A stretch of DNA of 6,255 bases, from contig CANKEI010000048.1 in NCBI GenBank assembly GCA_947481115.1, forward strand, positions 1-6,255. Reading direction: 5' to 3'. The first letter of the stretch is position 1; each line of letters begins with the position of its first letter. Positions 1 to 5,954 of this stretch are shown here, piece by piece. Made by a program: the position numbers and the translations under genes. Origin of the DNA: a bacterium. Lineage in GTDB: Bacteria; Babelota; Babeliae; Babelales; JABDEC01. A model generated the notes under the pieces. That model was not told the origin of the DNA. It made no database searches and saw only the letters and a list, made by a program, of their open reading frames with translations.

Positions 1-2
1 AT

Positions 3-176
3 AAAGCTCATAGTAAACGCCGTGTGATTGTTGAAAACGTGCTGTCGCGCATCAAAAAATTTAGAATATTATCTGGCTTATATCGAGTAGATATTAACGA
101 CTATAATCAAGTATTTAGAAATGTTGCTGCTTTAAATAACCTAAAATTAGCGACCAGAATGGCTGTTGCTGCATAA
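3..176 (+). CDS. IS5-family-like DDE transposase, C-terminal fragment (5' part outside window)
   Basis: Frame 3 is open from the left edge to a TAA at 174-176 and encodes the last 57 residues of a transposase. The start lies outside the window. The segment KRRVIVENVLSRIKKFRIL carries the C-terminal catalytic region of IS4/IS5-superfamily DDE transposases: an Arg, three residues, the catalytic Glu (E11 of the fragment), six residues, then Lys (K18). This matches the family pattern Y-(2)-R-(3)-E-(6)-K apart from Ser at the Tyr position. The tail, with a conserved-looking FRNVAALNNLK segment, resembles the DDE_Tnp_4 type ends of this family. The visible part has no frameshift or internal stop, so the gene may be intact, but the first two catalytic Asp residues cannot be seen. 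Confidence 0.85.
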   Translation, partial: KAHSKRRVIVENVLSRIKKFRILSGLYRVDINDYNQVFRNVAALNNLKLATRMAVAA

Positions 177-209
177 CTAATATGCTAATAGTGAAGCAGC
201 TGTTTTTTT
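168..209 (+). terminator. Probable intrinsic terminator of the transposase gene
   Basis: The sequence gctgc (168-172) pairs with gcagc (196-200), and the inner acta (176-179) pairs with tagt (189-192) around a 9-base loop. A small internal bulge separates the two stems. The hairpin is followed by tg and seven T (203-209). It overlaps the transposase stop codon. The interrupted stem makes it moderate rather than strong. It would also limit transcription from the element into the antisense strand of the glycosyltransferase gene. Confidence 0.5.
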
Positions 210-346
210 GTTTGGCTATTACGCATAAGGTCTATTCAATGGCTGACCAAGCTACTGTACAATTATACCCTAAACTAATTCCGATTTTATCGCGAATTAA
301 CCATGAATTGTTGATTGCTAAAATTAATATCGATACGCCACCAAGA

Positions 347-1618
347 TTAATTAGCAATAGCATACAAGACCAAATTATTAATTTGCGCAAAATCATTAAT
401 TATAAATTCGCTTAACTGTAAAAAATTATCCATTACGTTATTATCAGTGGTAAATCTATTTAACATTTGTAAATAAAGGTCATGCGTTAAAATTATATAC
501 TTAGAACTGTGTATAGTTAAATTTTTAGCACGTGTGACATATGTATCAGTAGAATTATTATTTAATGGGCTAATTAGTTCACCAGTATGTATCGGCTTAG
601 TATTATAATCAATAATACTACAATCTAAGCCAGTCTTGCGTAATAATTTAATGTTTGCTGCTAAATTTTCAGATGCTATAGTAAATTTATTTTGGGTTAA
701 ATTAATTACTACATAAGATGCTGCATTTAATTCAGTGGAGCTTGGTTTATAATTATCCCGACCTAGAATTACATATTTTGAGCCAAGATCTAAATTAGTT
801 CGATATGTGTCTATAGGATTATAACTTTTTTTGGCTTTAATTTGATTGGCTAAATTGTTTTGCAGTCTTAAATTAACCACACCATCACTAATTGGATTAT
901 TGCAATTATAAATATACAAAATTTCTGGAATAAAGGCATATCTTTGTTTGCACATCTCTAGCATTGGCAGCATTAATGCTACGTCCCATGCCATACGATA
1001 AAACCTATCATTATCATCTAGAAAATCTGTTAATTTAATTTGTTTAAATAGACCAGCATAGAATGTTCGTAAATGACTAGTAACAAATGGTTGATCTCGT
1101 ACTGAAACACTTGTGTCCAGTGGCCTATTTTGTCCTAAGTTTTTACTCGGGCTGCCAATCCATTGACCGTAAGTTAGCCAACAATCGTTAGTATATTCTT
1201 GTTCTAATCGTAGCAGGATTTTATTGTGCGCAAAGCAATCATCGCCATCTAAAGAAACAATTATTTCATCATCTTTACAAGCATGAATAACGCGATACCA
1301 GTTGGATAATGCTCCATGGCGAATTTTATTATGAATAATAGATACTTCTAGTGAAGATTTATGCTTTCGTCGCCAGTTTTTAACAATTTTTTCAACCATA
1401 TCACCAGTGCCATCAGTTGAATGATCATCAATAAAAACAATGCGATATGGCACCTCCTTTTGATTCAAGGCAGATTTTATATTTTCCTTACACCATTTAA
1501 TATTATTATATGATGTGATAAATATTACATAAGATCTAGGCAATATTTTTAAATTAATAAACAAGAGCGATAAAAGTATTATTAACTTAGTTATAAATCT
1601 TAAAATTTTTGCAATCAC
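347..1618 (-). CDS. Exported/anchored family 2 glycosyltransferase (second of tandem pair)
   Basis: This 423-residue protein would transfer a sugar from a nucleotide-activated donor; donor and acceptor cannot be read from sequence. The GT-A core starts right after the N-terminus (RSYVIFITSYNN, 28-39). It continues with the nucleotide-binding DDHSTDGT (64-71), the metal-binding DGDD (124-127) and MAWDVALMLPMLEM (209-222), whose D212 is a candidate catalytic base. Residues 1-26 have basic residues then a hydrophobic stretch (about 11-26), a signal peptide or signal anchor, which predicts an extracytoplasmic catalytic domain. The cleavage site is less clear than in its paralogue. Residues from about 270 to the end form an unassigned C-terminal region. 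The start is GTG at 1616-1618, with GGGA six bases upstream; it lies 29 bases after the paralogue stop, so co-transcription is likely. The catalytic half is closely similar to the upstream gene. No convincing terminator follows the stop; the insertion sequence lies about 115-140 bases beyond. Confidence 0.88.
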   Translation of the reverse strand: MIAKILRFITKLIILLSLLFINLKILPRSYVIFITSYNNIKWCKENIKSALNQKEVPYRIVFIDDHSTDGTGDMVEKIVKNWRRKHKSSLEVSIIHNKIRHGALSNWYRVIHACKDDEIIVSLDGDDCFAHNKILLRLEQEYTNDCWLTYGQWIGSPSKNLGQNRPLDTSVSVRDQPFVTSHLRTFYAGLFKQIKLTDFLDDNDRFYRMAWDVALMLPMLEMCKQRYAFIPEILYIYNCNNPISDGVVNLRLQNNLANQIKAKKSYNPIDTYRTNLDLGSKYVILGRDNYKPSSTELNAASYVVINLTQNKFTIASENLAANIKLLRKTGLDCSIIDYNTKPIHTGELISPLNNNSTDTYVTRAKNLTIHSSKYIILTHDLYLQMLNRFTTDNNVMDNFLQLSEFIINDFAQINNLVLYAIAN

Positions 1619-1647
1619 ACTTTATCCCAAAAAATAATTAATAAAAT

Positions 1648-2883
1648 TTACATAATAACTTCATATAAAATTAAATCCTCTCTTTGTATTAAACCTTTTA
1701 TAATAAAATCATTGAATTTATCAATAGTTTTAAATGCGGGTTGATTTAATAATTTTTTATAAAATTTACGTGTTAAAAATATATAGTCCAATTTATCTAA
1801 AATTAAGTTTTGGGATCGTGTGGCATATACACTTACATTTTTATTAATTTTAATCAGCTCGCTATTGGAGATTGCATCAAAATTTTTACCAACTATGATA
1901 GCAGGCAAATTTGTTTGTTGCAATAATTTAATTTCTTCTGCAGAAATGTCATTTTTTAAGTTGTTAGATAAATTTATCATTACATATTGCTCTTTAAATT
2001 TTTGCTTATAATTATTTTGATTTATATTTTTATATTTAATATTGCTATTTAAATTAGTTGTATATGTTTTTATAGGACTATAGACTTTATGATGCTTAAT
2101 TTTAGCTTCTATTTCTTCTTGCAACATATGATTAATTATAGAATCACCAATCGCATTAATATCATTGTAAATATATAAAATATCATAAATAAAGACAGCA
2201 TGGGGAGCGCACATTTCCAACATTGGAATCATTAAAGCTACGTCGCATGCCATAACATAAAATTTGTCATCATCATTAAAAAAATCTATCAATTTAATTT
2301 GTTTAAACAGGCCAGCATAAAATGTTCGCAAATGACTAAAAGTAAATTGTTGTTTTCGAATAATAAGATTAGTGCTAATGGGTAAGTTATTATTTCCTTC
2401 TTTTCCTGATTTTCGAACATATTGACCATATGTCAACCAACAGCCCTTAATATATTCCTGTTCTAAGCGCAATAAAACCTGTTTATGTGCTAAACGATCA
2501 TCACCATCTAGAGAAACTACTACTTCGTCATCACGACAACTATGAATTGCACGATACCAATTGGACATGGCGCCACGTCTAATTTCATTGTGTATAATTT
2601 TGATATCTAACTGTGAGCCAGAACTTAATCTCCAGTCTTTTATATACTGCTCTACTGCTTCTCCAGTACCATCAGTTGAACAATCATCGATATAAATTAT
2701 TCGATAATCAATTTGACCGGGAATAGTTTCTAAATTTAAAGCAGAGTCAATATTTTCGCGCCACCATATGTTATTATTATACGACGGTATAATAATAACA
2801 TATGATCTAGCCAAAGCCCCTAAGTTAAAAGCTAAAAAAACTAAAGCTAGCACTATATTAGTTAATCTTAAGTTTTTTAACAT
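1648..2883 (-). CDS. Secreted family 2 glycosyltransferase (first of tandem pair)
   Basis: This 411-residue protein is the first of two adjacent paralogues. Residues 1-25 look like a classical signal peptide: a basic start (MLKNLR), a hydrophobic core (about 8-21) and an ALA motif (23-25) before RSYVIIIPSYNNN. The GT-A fold begins directly there. Family landmarks are DDCSTDGT (66-73, donor nucleotide), DGDD (126-129, metal/diphosphate) and MACDVALMIPMLEM (211-224, D214 candidate base). A 16-residue block, 183-198, is identical in the paralogue. From about residue 270 comes an unassigned C-terminal region, rich in Asn, Lys and Ile. The start ATG has a purine-rich site GAGGAGAGAG (2891-2900) ending 7 bases upstream. 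The gene lies 72 bases after nupC with no clear terminator between. Base composition looks richer in A+T than prfA. Family assignment is firm; sugar, acceptor and destination are unknown. Export is inferred from the signal peptide. Confidence 0.9.
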   Translation of the reverse strand: MLKNLRLTNIVLALVFLAFNLGALARSYVIIIPSYNNNIWWRENIDSALNLETIPGQIDYRIIYIDDCSTDGTGEAVEQYIKDWRLSSGSQLDIKIIHNEIRRGAMSNWYRAIHSCRDDEVVVSLDGDDRLAHKQVLLRLEQEYIKGCWLTYGQYVRKSGKEGNNNLPISTNLIIRKQQFTFSHLRTFYAGLFKQIKLIDFFNDDDKFYVMACDVALMIPMLEMCAPHAVFIYDILYIYNDINAIGDSIINHMLQEEIEAKIKHHKVYSPIKTYTTNLNSNIKYKNINQNNYKQKFKEQYVMINLSNNLKNDISAEEIKLLQQTNLPAIIVGKNFDAISNSELIKINKNVSVYATRSQNLILDKLDYIFLTRKFYKKLLNQPAFKTIDKFNDFIIKGLIQREDLILYEVIM

Positions 2884-2890
2884 AAATTAT

Positions 2891-2900
2891 CTCTCTCCTC
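2891..2900 (-). promoter_or_regulatory. Ribosome binding site of the first glycosyltransferase
   Basis: The minus strand reads GAGGAGAGAG, ending 7 bases before the ATG at 2881-2883. It is the strongest purine tract in the glycosyltransferase locus and supports this start codon, and so the signal peptide. Confidence 0.7.
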
Positions 2901-2955
2901 AAAACTATCTTAGCTATCTTAAAAACTATAATACTCTCTAGAAGCTAACTATATT

Positions 2956-4239
2956 TTAAATTAACAAAGCTACAATTAACGCATTTAGAATATTTACTAG
3001 CGAACTGCCCAATACGGCATATAAACCCAATTCTGTTAACCAGATGCGTTTCTCTGGCACTAATGCACCGATACCACCAACTTGAATGCCGATGCAAGAA
3101 AAATTGGCAAAACCACAAAGCGCATAAGTTAAAATTGTTTGAGCACGTTCTGACAAACCCATTTTGACCATTTTGCCAAAAGCTACTAGCTCGTTAATAG
3201 TTACTTTGGTACCCAGTAATTCAGCTGCTTGGGTTGCTTCAATACCGGTGAAACCTAAGAGATAAGCGAATGGTGCAAACGCTAATCTAAATAAATAATC
3301 TAAACTTAAATCTGGCAAAACTAGTCCCACACCCAAGTAACTAAATAAGTTATTTAAAGCACTGGCACTAAAACCAATTAGTGAATTTAACATCGCAATT
3401 AATGAGATAAATACGATTAACATCGCAGCTACGTTCACGGCTAAAGATAAACCGTCAGATGTACCGCTAAATAGCGCATCAAAAAAGTTTTTAGCCGGAC
3501 TCTTAAAGCTTTCTAAATTACTACCGGTAGTACTAGATTCTTCAGTTTCGGGGTACAATATTTTAGCCATCATAATTGAACCAGGTACTGACATTAGGAC
3601 TGCGATTAGCATATGTCCCGCTGGCACTCCCATCATCGCAAAGACCGCCATGATGGCACTACTAATCGTGGCCATACCACTAACCATCACAACTAAAATT
3701 TCAGACTTAGTCATTTTGCTTAAATAACCTCTGATTAATAAAGGCGCCTCAGTTTGACCCAAAAAACTATTGGCAACTGCACAAAGTGTTTCAGCGCCAG
3801 ATGAGCCTAAAATTGGTCTAATTATAAAATTAATTGCCGAAACAAAGATTTGCACAATTCCCAAATAAAATAGAATCGACATTAAAGCGCCAAAAAATAT
3901 AATTACGGGCAACACTTTAATCCCAAAAATAAAGCCCCATGGAGAATCACAGTTCGCTAGGTTACAAAATAAAAAACGGGAACCTTCATCTGCGAAAGCA
4001 TAAATTTTAGCTACGCCGCTAGCTACAGCTGCTAATACAGAGTTATTTCCAGACCCGTCCCCAAATAATTTTAGAAAAGCAAAGCCGATACCAAATTGCA
4101 TTAAAAAAGCATTTAAAATTAATTTGTAACTAATCGACTTTTTCTTTTGTGAAAACAAAAAAGCAATCGCAAAAATTACAAAAACTCCCAGTAAACTTAG
4201 ATAACGATTATGTTCTAGTAAATACGCTGGTAAAAACAT
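2956..4239 (-). CDS. nupC: NupC-type concentrative nucleoside transporter (CNT family)
   Basis: This inner-membrane symporter imports nucleosides using a cation gradient; Na+ or H+ cannot be decided here. At 427 residues it has the usual bacterial CNT length. The N-terminal family segment is ILNAFLMQFGIGFAFLKLFG (41-60). The first re-entrant hairpin carries NSFLGQTEAPLLIR (157-170), with Q162, T163 and E164 at the nucleoside-binding positions. MVSGMATISSAIMAVFAMMG (185-204) is the following conserved helix. INELVAF (348-354, E350) and GFANFSCIGIQVGGIGALVP (376-395, N379) complete the substrate and cation site in the C-terminal half. C382 stands where Ser is common in relatives as I recall them. 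Start: ATG with AGGA (4250-4253) ten bases upstream. The gene follows a strong terminator after prfA and precedes the glycosyltransferases by 72 bases, perhaps in one transcript. Nucleoside import would suit a nucleotide-auxotrophic, host-dependent bacterium, which is inference. The symbol marks the family; the exact substrate range is unknown. Confidence 0.92.
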   Translation of the reverse strand: MFLPAYLLEHNRYLSLLGVFVIFAIAFLFSQKKKSISYKLILNAFLMQFGIGFAFLKLFGDGSGNNSVLAAVASGVAKIYAFADEGSRFLFCNLANCDSPWGFIFGIKVLPVIIFFGALMSILFYLGIVQIFVSAINFIIRPILGSSGAETLCAVANSFLGQTEAPLLIRGYLSKMTKSEILVVMVSGMATISSAIMAVFAMMGVPAGHMLIAVLMSVPGSIMMAKILYPETEESSTTGSNLESFKSPAKNFFDALFSGTSDGLSLAVNVAAMLIVFISLIAMLNSLIGFSASALNNLFSYLGVGLVLPDLSLDYLFRLAFAPFAYLLGFTGIEATQAAELLGTKVTINELVAFGKMVKMGLSERAQTILTYALCGFANFSCIGIQVGGIGALVPEKRIWLTELGLYAVLGSSLVNILNALIVALLI

Positions 4240-4268
4240 GTTTTAACTGTCCTGAAAACTGGGATAAT

Positions 4269-4310
4269 AAAAAGACCAAATTTAGTAAAATAACTTACTA
4301 AAACTTGGTC
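4269..4310 (-). terminator. Strong intrinsic terminator after prfA
   Basis: On the minus strand GACCAA pairs with TTGGTC at the base, and TTTAGTAA pairs perfectly with TTACTAAA around a GTTATT loop. The two parts are joined by a GU pair and a one-base bulge (stem-loop 4274-4310). Five T follow at 4269-4273. This is the best terminator in the window and ends the prfA transcript. The nupC start is only 29 bases further on, so nupC must have its own promoter overlapping this region or depend on readthrough. A TATTAT hexamer immediately follows the T-tract, but I see no convincing -35. Confidence 0.88.
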
Positions 4311-4352
4311 CAGTATAAACTAGAATTTTCAAAATCGAAACTTATCTTTAAT

Positions 4353-5453
4353 TTATTTTTTTTGAATATTAGCCGCAGCTTCAGCCCGTCGAACTTCACG
4401 ATCATACTGGATGAGGGCCGAGATCAATTCTTCTAAGTTACCTTCCATAATAATATCAAGCTTATTTAGGGTTAAGTTAACTTGGTGATCACTCACACGA
4501 TTTTGGGGATAATTATAAGTACGAACTTTTTCAGAACGACCACCAGTACCAATTAAGGAATTACGTTGGACCCGCGCTTGTTCATTACGTTCTCGCAGTT
4601 GTTCAGTGATCAATTTAGATTGCAAAGCTTTTAAAGCTTTGGCTTTATTCTTATGCTGCGAACGTTCATCTTGACACGATACGACTATGCCGCTAGGAAT
4701 ATGCGTAATCCGAATGGCCGAATCAGTGGTATTAACGTGTTGCCCACCCGCACCACTGGCACGAAAAGTATCAATTCTAATATCGTTAGGATTAATTTCG
4801 ACCTGTGCGGTCTCCGGCATTTCTGGTAACACTGCTACGGTGACAGTTGAAGTATGCACCCGACCCGAAGCTTCGGTAACCGGCACACGCTGAACGCGAT
4901 GCACCCCAGATTCACGCTTTAAGTGACCGTAAACATTCTTGCCCGTAATATTAATTACGACTTCTTTATAACCCTTCAGATCAGTTTGACTGGCACTCAT
5001 AATTGAGACATGCCAATTTTTCATGAGGGCATAATTGGAATACATGCGCAATAGATCATAAGCAAAGAGAGCTGCTTCTTGACCACCGGTACCAGCTCTG
5101 ATTTCTAAGAAAACGTCACTGCTATCCAATGGATCAGGTGGAAATAAAAGATCGTCTAGAACCGCTTCAGCCGATTTAACTTTTTCAGTGAGATCTAAAA
5201 TCTCTTCCCGAAATAGTTCTACCAGATCAAGATCATGCGTTTGCGACAATTGGTCTTGCGTAATTTGCAAACTATGCTGTAAATCTCGTAATGTTTTATG
5301 AGCCGTCAATAAACCTATCAGATTAAACAACTCTTTTTGCAATTCTGAACGCAAATTATTGTCATTTACACCAGTTGTTAATTGCAGATTAATTTGATCA
5401 TGCCGAACCTGTAATTGATCCCAGGCAATCGCGCTAAAACGGTCTATAGACAT
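4353..5453 (-). CDS. prfA: Peptide chain release factor 1 (RF1)
   Basis: RF1 recognises UAA and UAG in the ribosomal A site and triggers hydrolysis of the peptidyl-tRNA ester. The protein has 366 residues, normal for the family. The helical N-terminal domain (about 1-105) is followed by the conserved RAGTGGQEA (119-127). The codon-recognition tripeptide PVT (191-193) is the P-x-T of RF1, not the SPF of RF2. The catalytic loop SGAGGQHVNTTDSA (233-246) has the GGQ at 236-238. The C-terminal NRVSDHQVNLTLN segment is also typical. The start ATG lies 100 bases after rpmE; no good ribosome binding site is visible close to it (GAGAG is about 13 bases upstream). rpmE followed by prfA is a common bacterial order. 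prmC, which encodes the methyltransferase for the GGQ glutamine and often follows, is not here; nupC is next. A strong terminator follows. Confidence 0.97.
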   Translation of the reverse strand: MSIDRFSAIAWDQLQVRHDQINLQLTTGVNDNNLRSELQKELFNLIGLLTAHKTLRDLQHSLQITQDQLSQTHDLDLVELFREEILDLTEKVKSAEAVLDDLLFPPDPLDSSDVFLEIRAGTGGQEAALFAYDLLRMYSNYALMKNWHVSIMSASQTDLKGYKEVVINITGKNVYGHLKRESGVHRVQRVPVTEASGRVHTSTVTVAVLPEMPETAQVEINPNDIRIDTFRASGAGGQHVNTTDSAIRITHIPSGIVVSCQDERSQHKNKAKALKALQSKLITEQLRERNEQARVQRNSLIGTGGRSEKVRTYNYPQNRVSDHQVNLTLNKLDIIMEGNLEELISALIQYDREVRRAEAAANIQKK

Positions 5454-5476
5454 AATCTAGATCACACTCTCAGCTT

Positions 5477-5506
5477 AAAAATTTCACCAAACACGTTCGT
5501 GGTGAA
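5477..5506 (-). terminator. Hairpin with T-tract between rpmE and prfA, probable intrinsic terminator
   Basis: On the minus strand TTCACCA (5500-5506) pairs perfectly with TGGTGAA (5483-5489) across a 10-base loop, followed by A and five T (5477-5481). The stem is short, so termination may be partial. That would leave prfA expressed by readthrough from rpmE. A TACAAT hexamer lies upstream of the hairpin (minus strand), but I find no matching -35. Confidence 0.6.
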
Positions 5507-5553
5507 TAATTTTGAACAACGTGAAAAATTGTATCGAACCATATTTTAATTTT

Positions 5554-5757
5554 TTATGCTTTTTTAGAATATTTATCTTTGAAGCGTTCAATACGACCAG
5601 CTGTGTCAACAAATTTGACTTGACCTGTAAAGTACGGATGGCAGGCTGAACAAAGTGTTACGCGTAAATTTGATTCAGTTGAAACTGTATCAAAGGTGTT
5701 ACCGCAGGCACAAATCGCCTTAACTTCAAATGCTTCCGGATGAAGATTTTTTTTCAT
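5554..5757 (-). CDS. rpmE: 50S ribosomal protein bL31, zinc-binding type
   Basis: bL31 sits on the large ribosomal subunit and helps bridge it to the small one. The 67-residue product is full length and begins MKKNLHPEAF, the usual opening of the family. It keeps the zinc ligands of the C+ type: CAC at residues 16-18 and CSACH at 36-40. The family end motif follows (GQVKFVDTAGRIERFKDKY, 45-63). The start ATG has GAGG (5768-5771) ten bases upstream. That site lies within a short inverted repeat, ATGAG-GT-CTCAT (5762-5773), which could matter for translational control. A terminator lies just upstream, with its T-tract ending 29 bases before the start, and a weaker hairpin lies between this gene and prfA. 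Confidence 0.97.
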   Translation of the reverse strand: MKKNLHPEAFEVKAICACGNTFDTVSTESNLRVTLCSACHPYFTGQVKFVDTAGRIERFKDKYSKKA

Positions 5758-5786
5758 TGAAATGAGACCTCATAAACTAGATAAAT

Positions 5787-5818
5787 AAAAAAGTTAGCTA
5801 AAATTAATTTAACTAACT
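5787..5818 (-). terminator. Intrinsic terminator or attenuator upstream of rpmE
   Basis: On the minus strand AGTTAGTTAAA pairs with TTTAGCTAACT as an 11-pair stem (one GU pair) with loop TTAAT, at 5792-5818. The last stem base starts a run of six T (5787-5792). The 5' arm contains the stop codon of the small membrane ORF (5809-5811), a compact arrangement. No good promoter is visible in the short gap before rpmE, so readthrough or regulated attenuation is possible. Confidence 0.8.
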
Positions 5819-5901
5819 AGCCCCTCAGCAATCACAACTGCTACAAAGAGCATGATTAGTATACCAATTTTTATAATTTTTGGACTAATACTTATCGGCA
5901 T
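5809..5901 (-). CDS. Small hydrophobic membrane peptide of 30 residues, unknown function
   Basis: I do not recognise this gene. An ATG at 5899-5901 opens a 30-codon frame ending in TAA (5809-5811). The peptide begins MPISISPKIIK and then has one hydrophobic stretch (about residues 12-25, GILIMLFVAVVIA) before EGLVS. It would be a single-pass membrane peptide. Support comes from the surroundings: a Shine-Dalgarno GGTGAGG four bases upstream, a candidate extended -10 promoter about 50 bases upstream, and an intrinsic terminator overlapping the stop codon. It sits between the cold-shock gene and rpmE on the same strand. It could be a small subunit of a membrane complex, a toxin-like peptide, or a leader ORF whose translation influences the terminator before rpmE. 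None of these is shown by the sequence. Codon bias is not informative at this length. Confidence 0.55.
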   Translation of the reverse strand: MPISISPKIIKIGILIMLFVAVVIAEGLVS

Positions 5902-5905
5902 AAAT

Positions 5906-5912
5906 CCTCACC
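5906..5912 (-). promoter_or_regulatory. Shine-Dalgarno site of the 30-codon ORF
   Basis: The minus strand reads GGTGAGG-ATTT-ATG. The GGTGA part matches the complement of the 16S 3' end, with six bases between it and the ATG. It is the main reason to believe that the short downstream frame is translated. Confidence 0.6.
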
Positions 5913-5934
5913 AAACAGTTTCGATTGATTATCT

Positions 5935-5954
5935 ATGGATAACCATGGACAACC
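5935..5954. repeat. Two adjacent 10-bp direct repeats at a candidate promoter start region
   Basis: The plus strand reads atggataacc (5935-5944) directly followed by atggacaacc (5945-5954), identical in 9 of 10 bases. The block covers the expected transcription start and the edge of the -10 box of the candidate promoter for the small ORF. That is a position where a repressor could bind. No known operator is recognised. Confidence 0.4.

Larger units (their letters stand above)
1..233 (+). mobile_element. 3' end of an IS5-like insertion sequence, left part outside window
   Basis: The window opens inside an insertion sequence: the C-terminal end of a DDE transposase (3-176) is followed by a hairpin with a T-tract (168-209). 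The left end of the element is not in the window, so the terminal inverted repeat cannot be matched and the right boundary is an estimate. The element must end between the T-tract and the 3' end of the glycosyltransferase gene at 347. I place the end near 233, after the block ending in ataaggtct, but this is inference. The element is oriented head-on to all other genes here, and it marks the downstream limit of the glycosyltransferase locus. Confidence 0.6.

Noticed and set aside
233..346. Minus-strand open frame after the glycosyltransferase stop and a TATAAT-like box in the same stretch.
   Set aside because: There is no start codon with a ribosome binding site in the open frame, no family resemblance, and no -35 at the right distance from the TATAAT. 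An imperfect hairpin just after the stop codon lacks a T-tract, so it is not called a terminator.
182..415. Plus-strand frame of 77 codons (or 58 codons from an ATG at 239 with AAGG upstream).
   Set aside because: It runs across the probable end of the insertion sequence and then antisense over the last 69 bases of a well-supported glycosyltransferase gene. The product resembles no family I know, and the AT-rich opposite strand is also open in this stretch. It could be a small orphan, but the support is too weak to annotate.
1820..2011. Plus-strand frame of 63 codons with a hydrophobic start.
   Set aside because: It lies entirely antisense inside the first glycosyltransferase gene; its hydrophobicity is a shadow of the Lys/Asn/Ile-rich codons on the coding strand.
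2884..2955. Possible promoter (TATTAT) and repeated AAGATAG between nupC and the first glycosyltransferase.
   Set aside because: No -35 element fits and the repeat is only seven bases in AT-rich DNA; it is not distinguishable from chance.
4687..4893. Plus-strand frame of 68 codons rich in Cys, Pro and Val.
   Set aside because: It is antisense to the most conserved part of prfA (PVT to GGQ region) and is a shadow frame.
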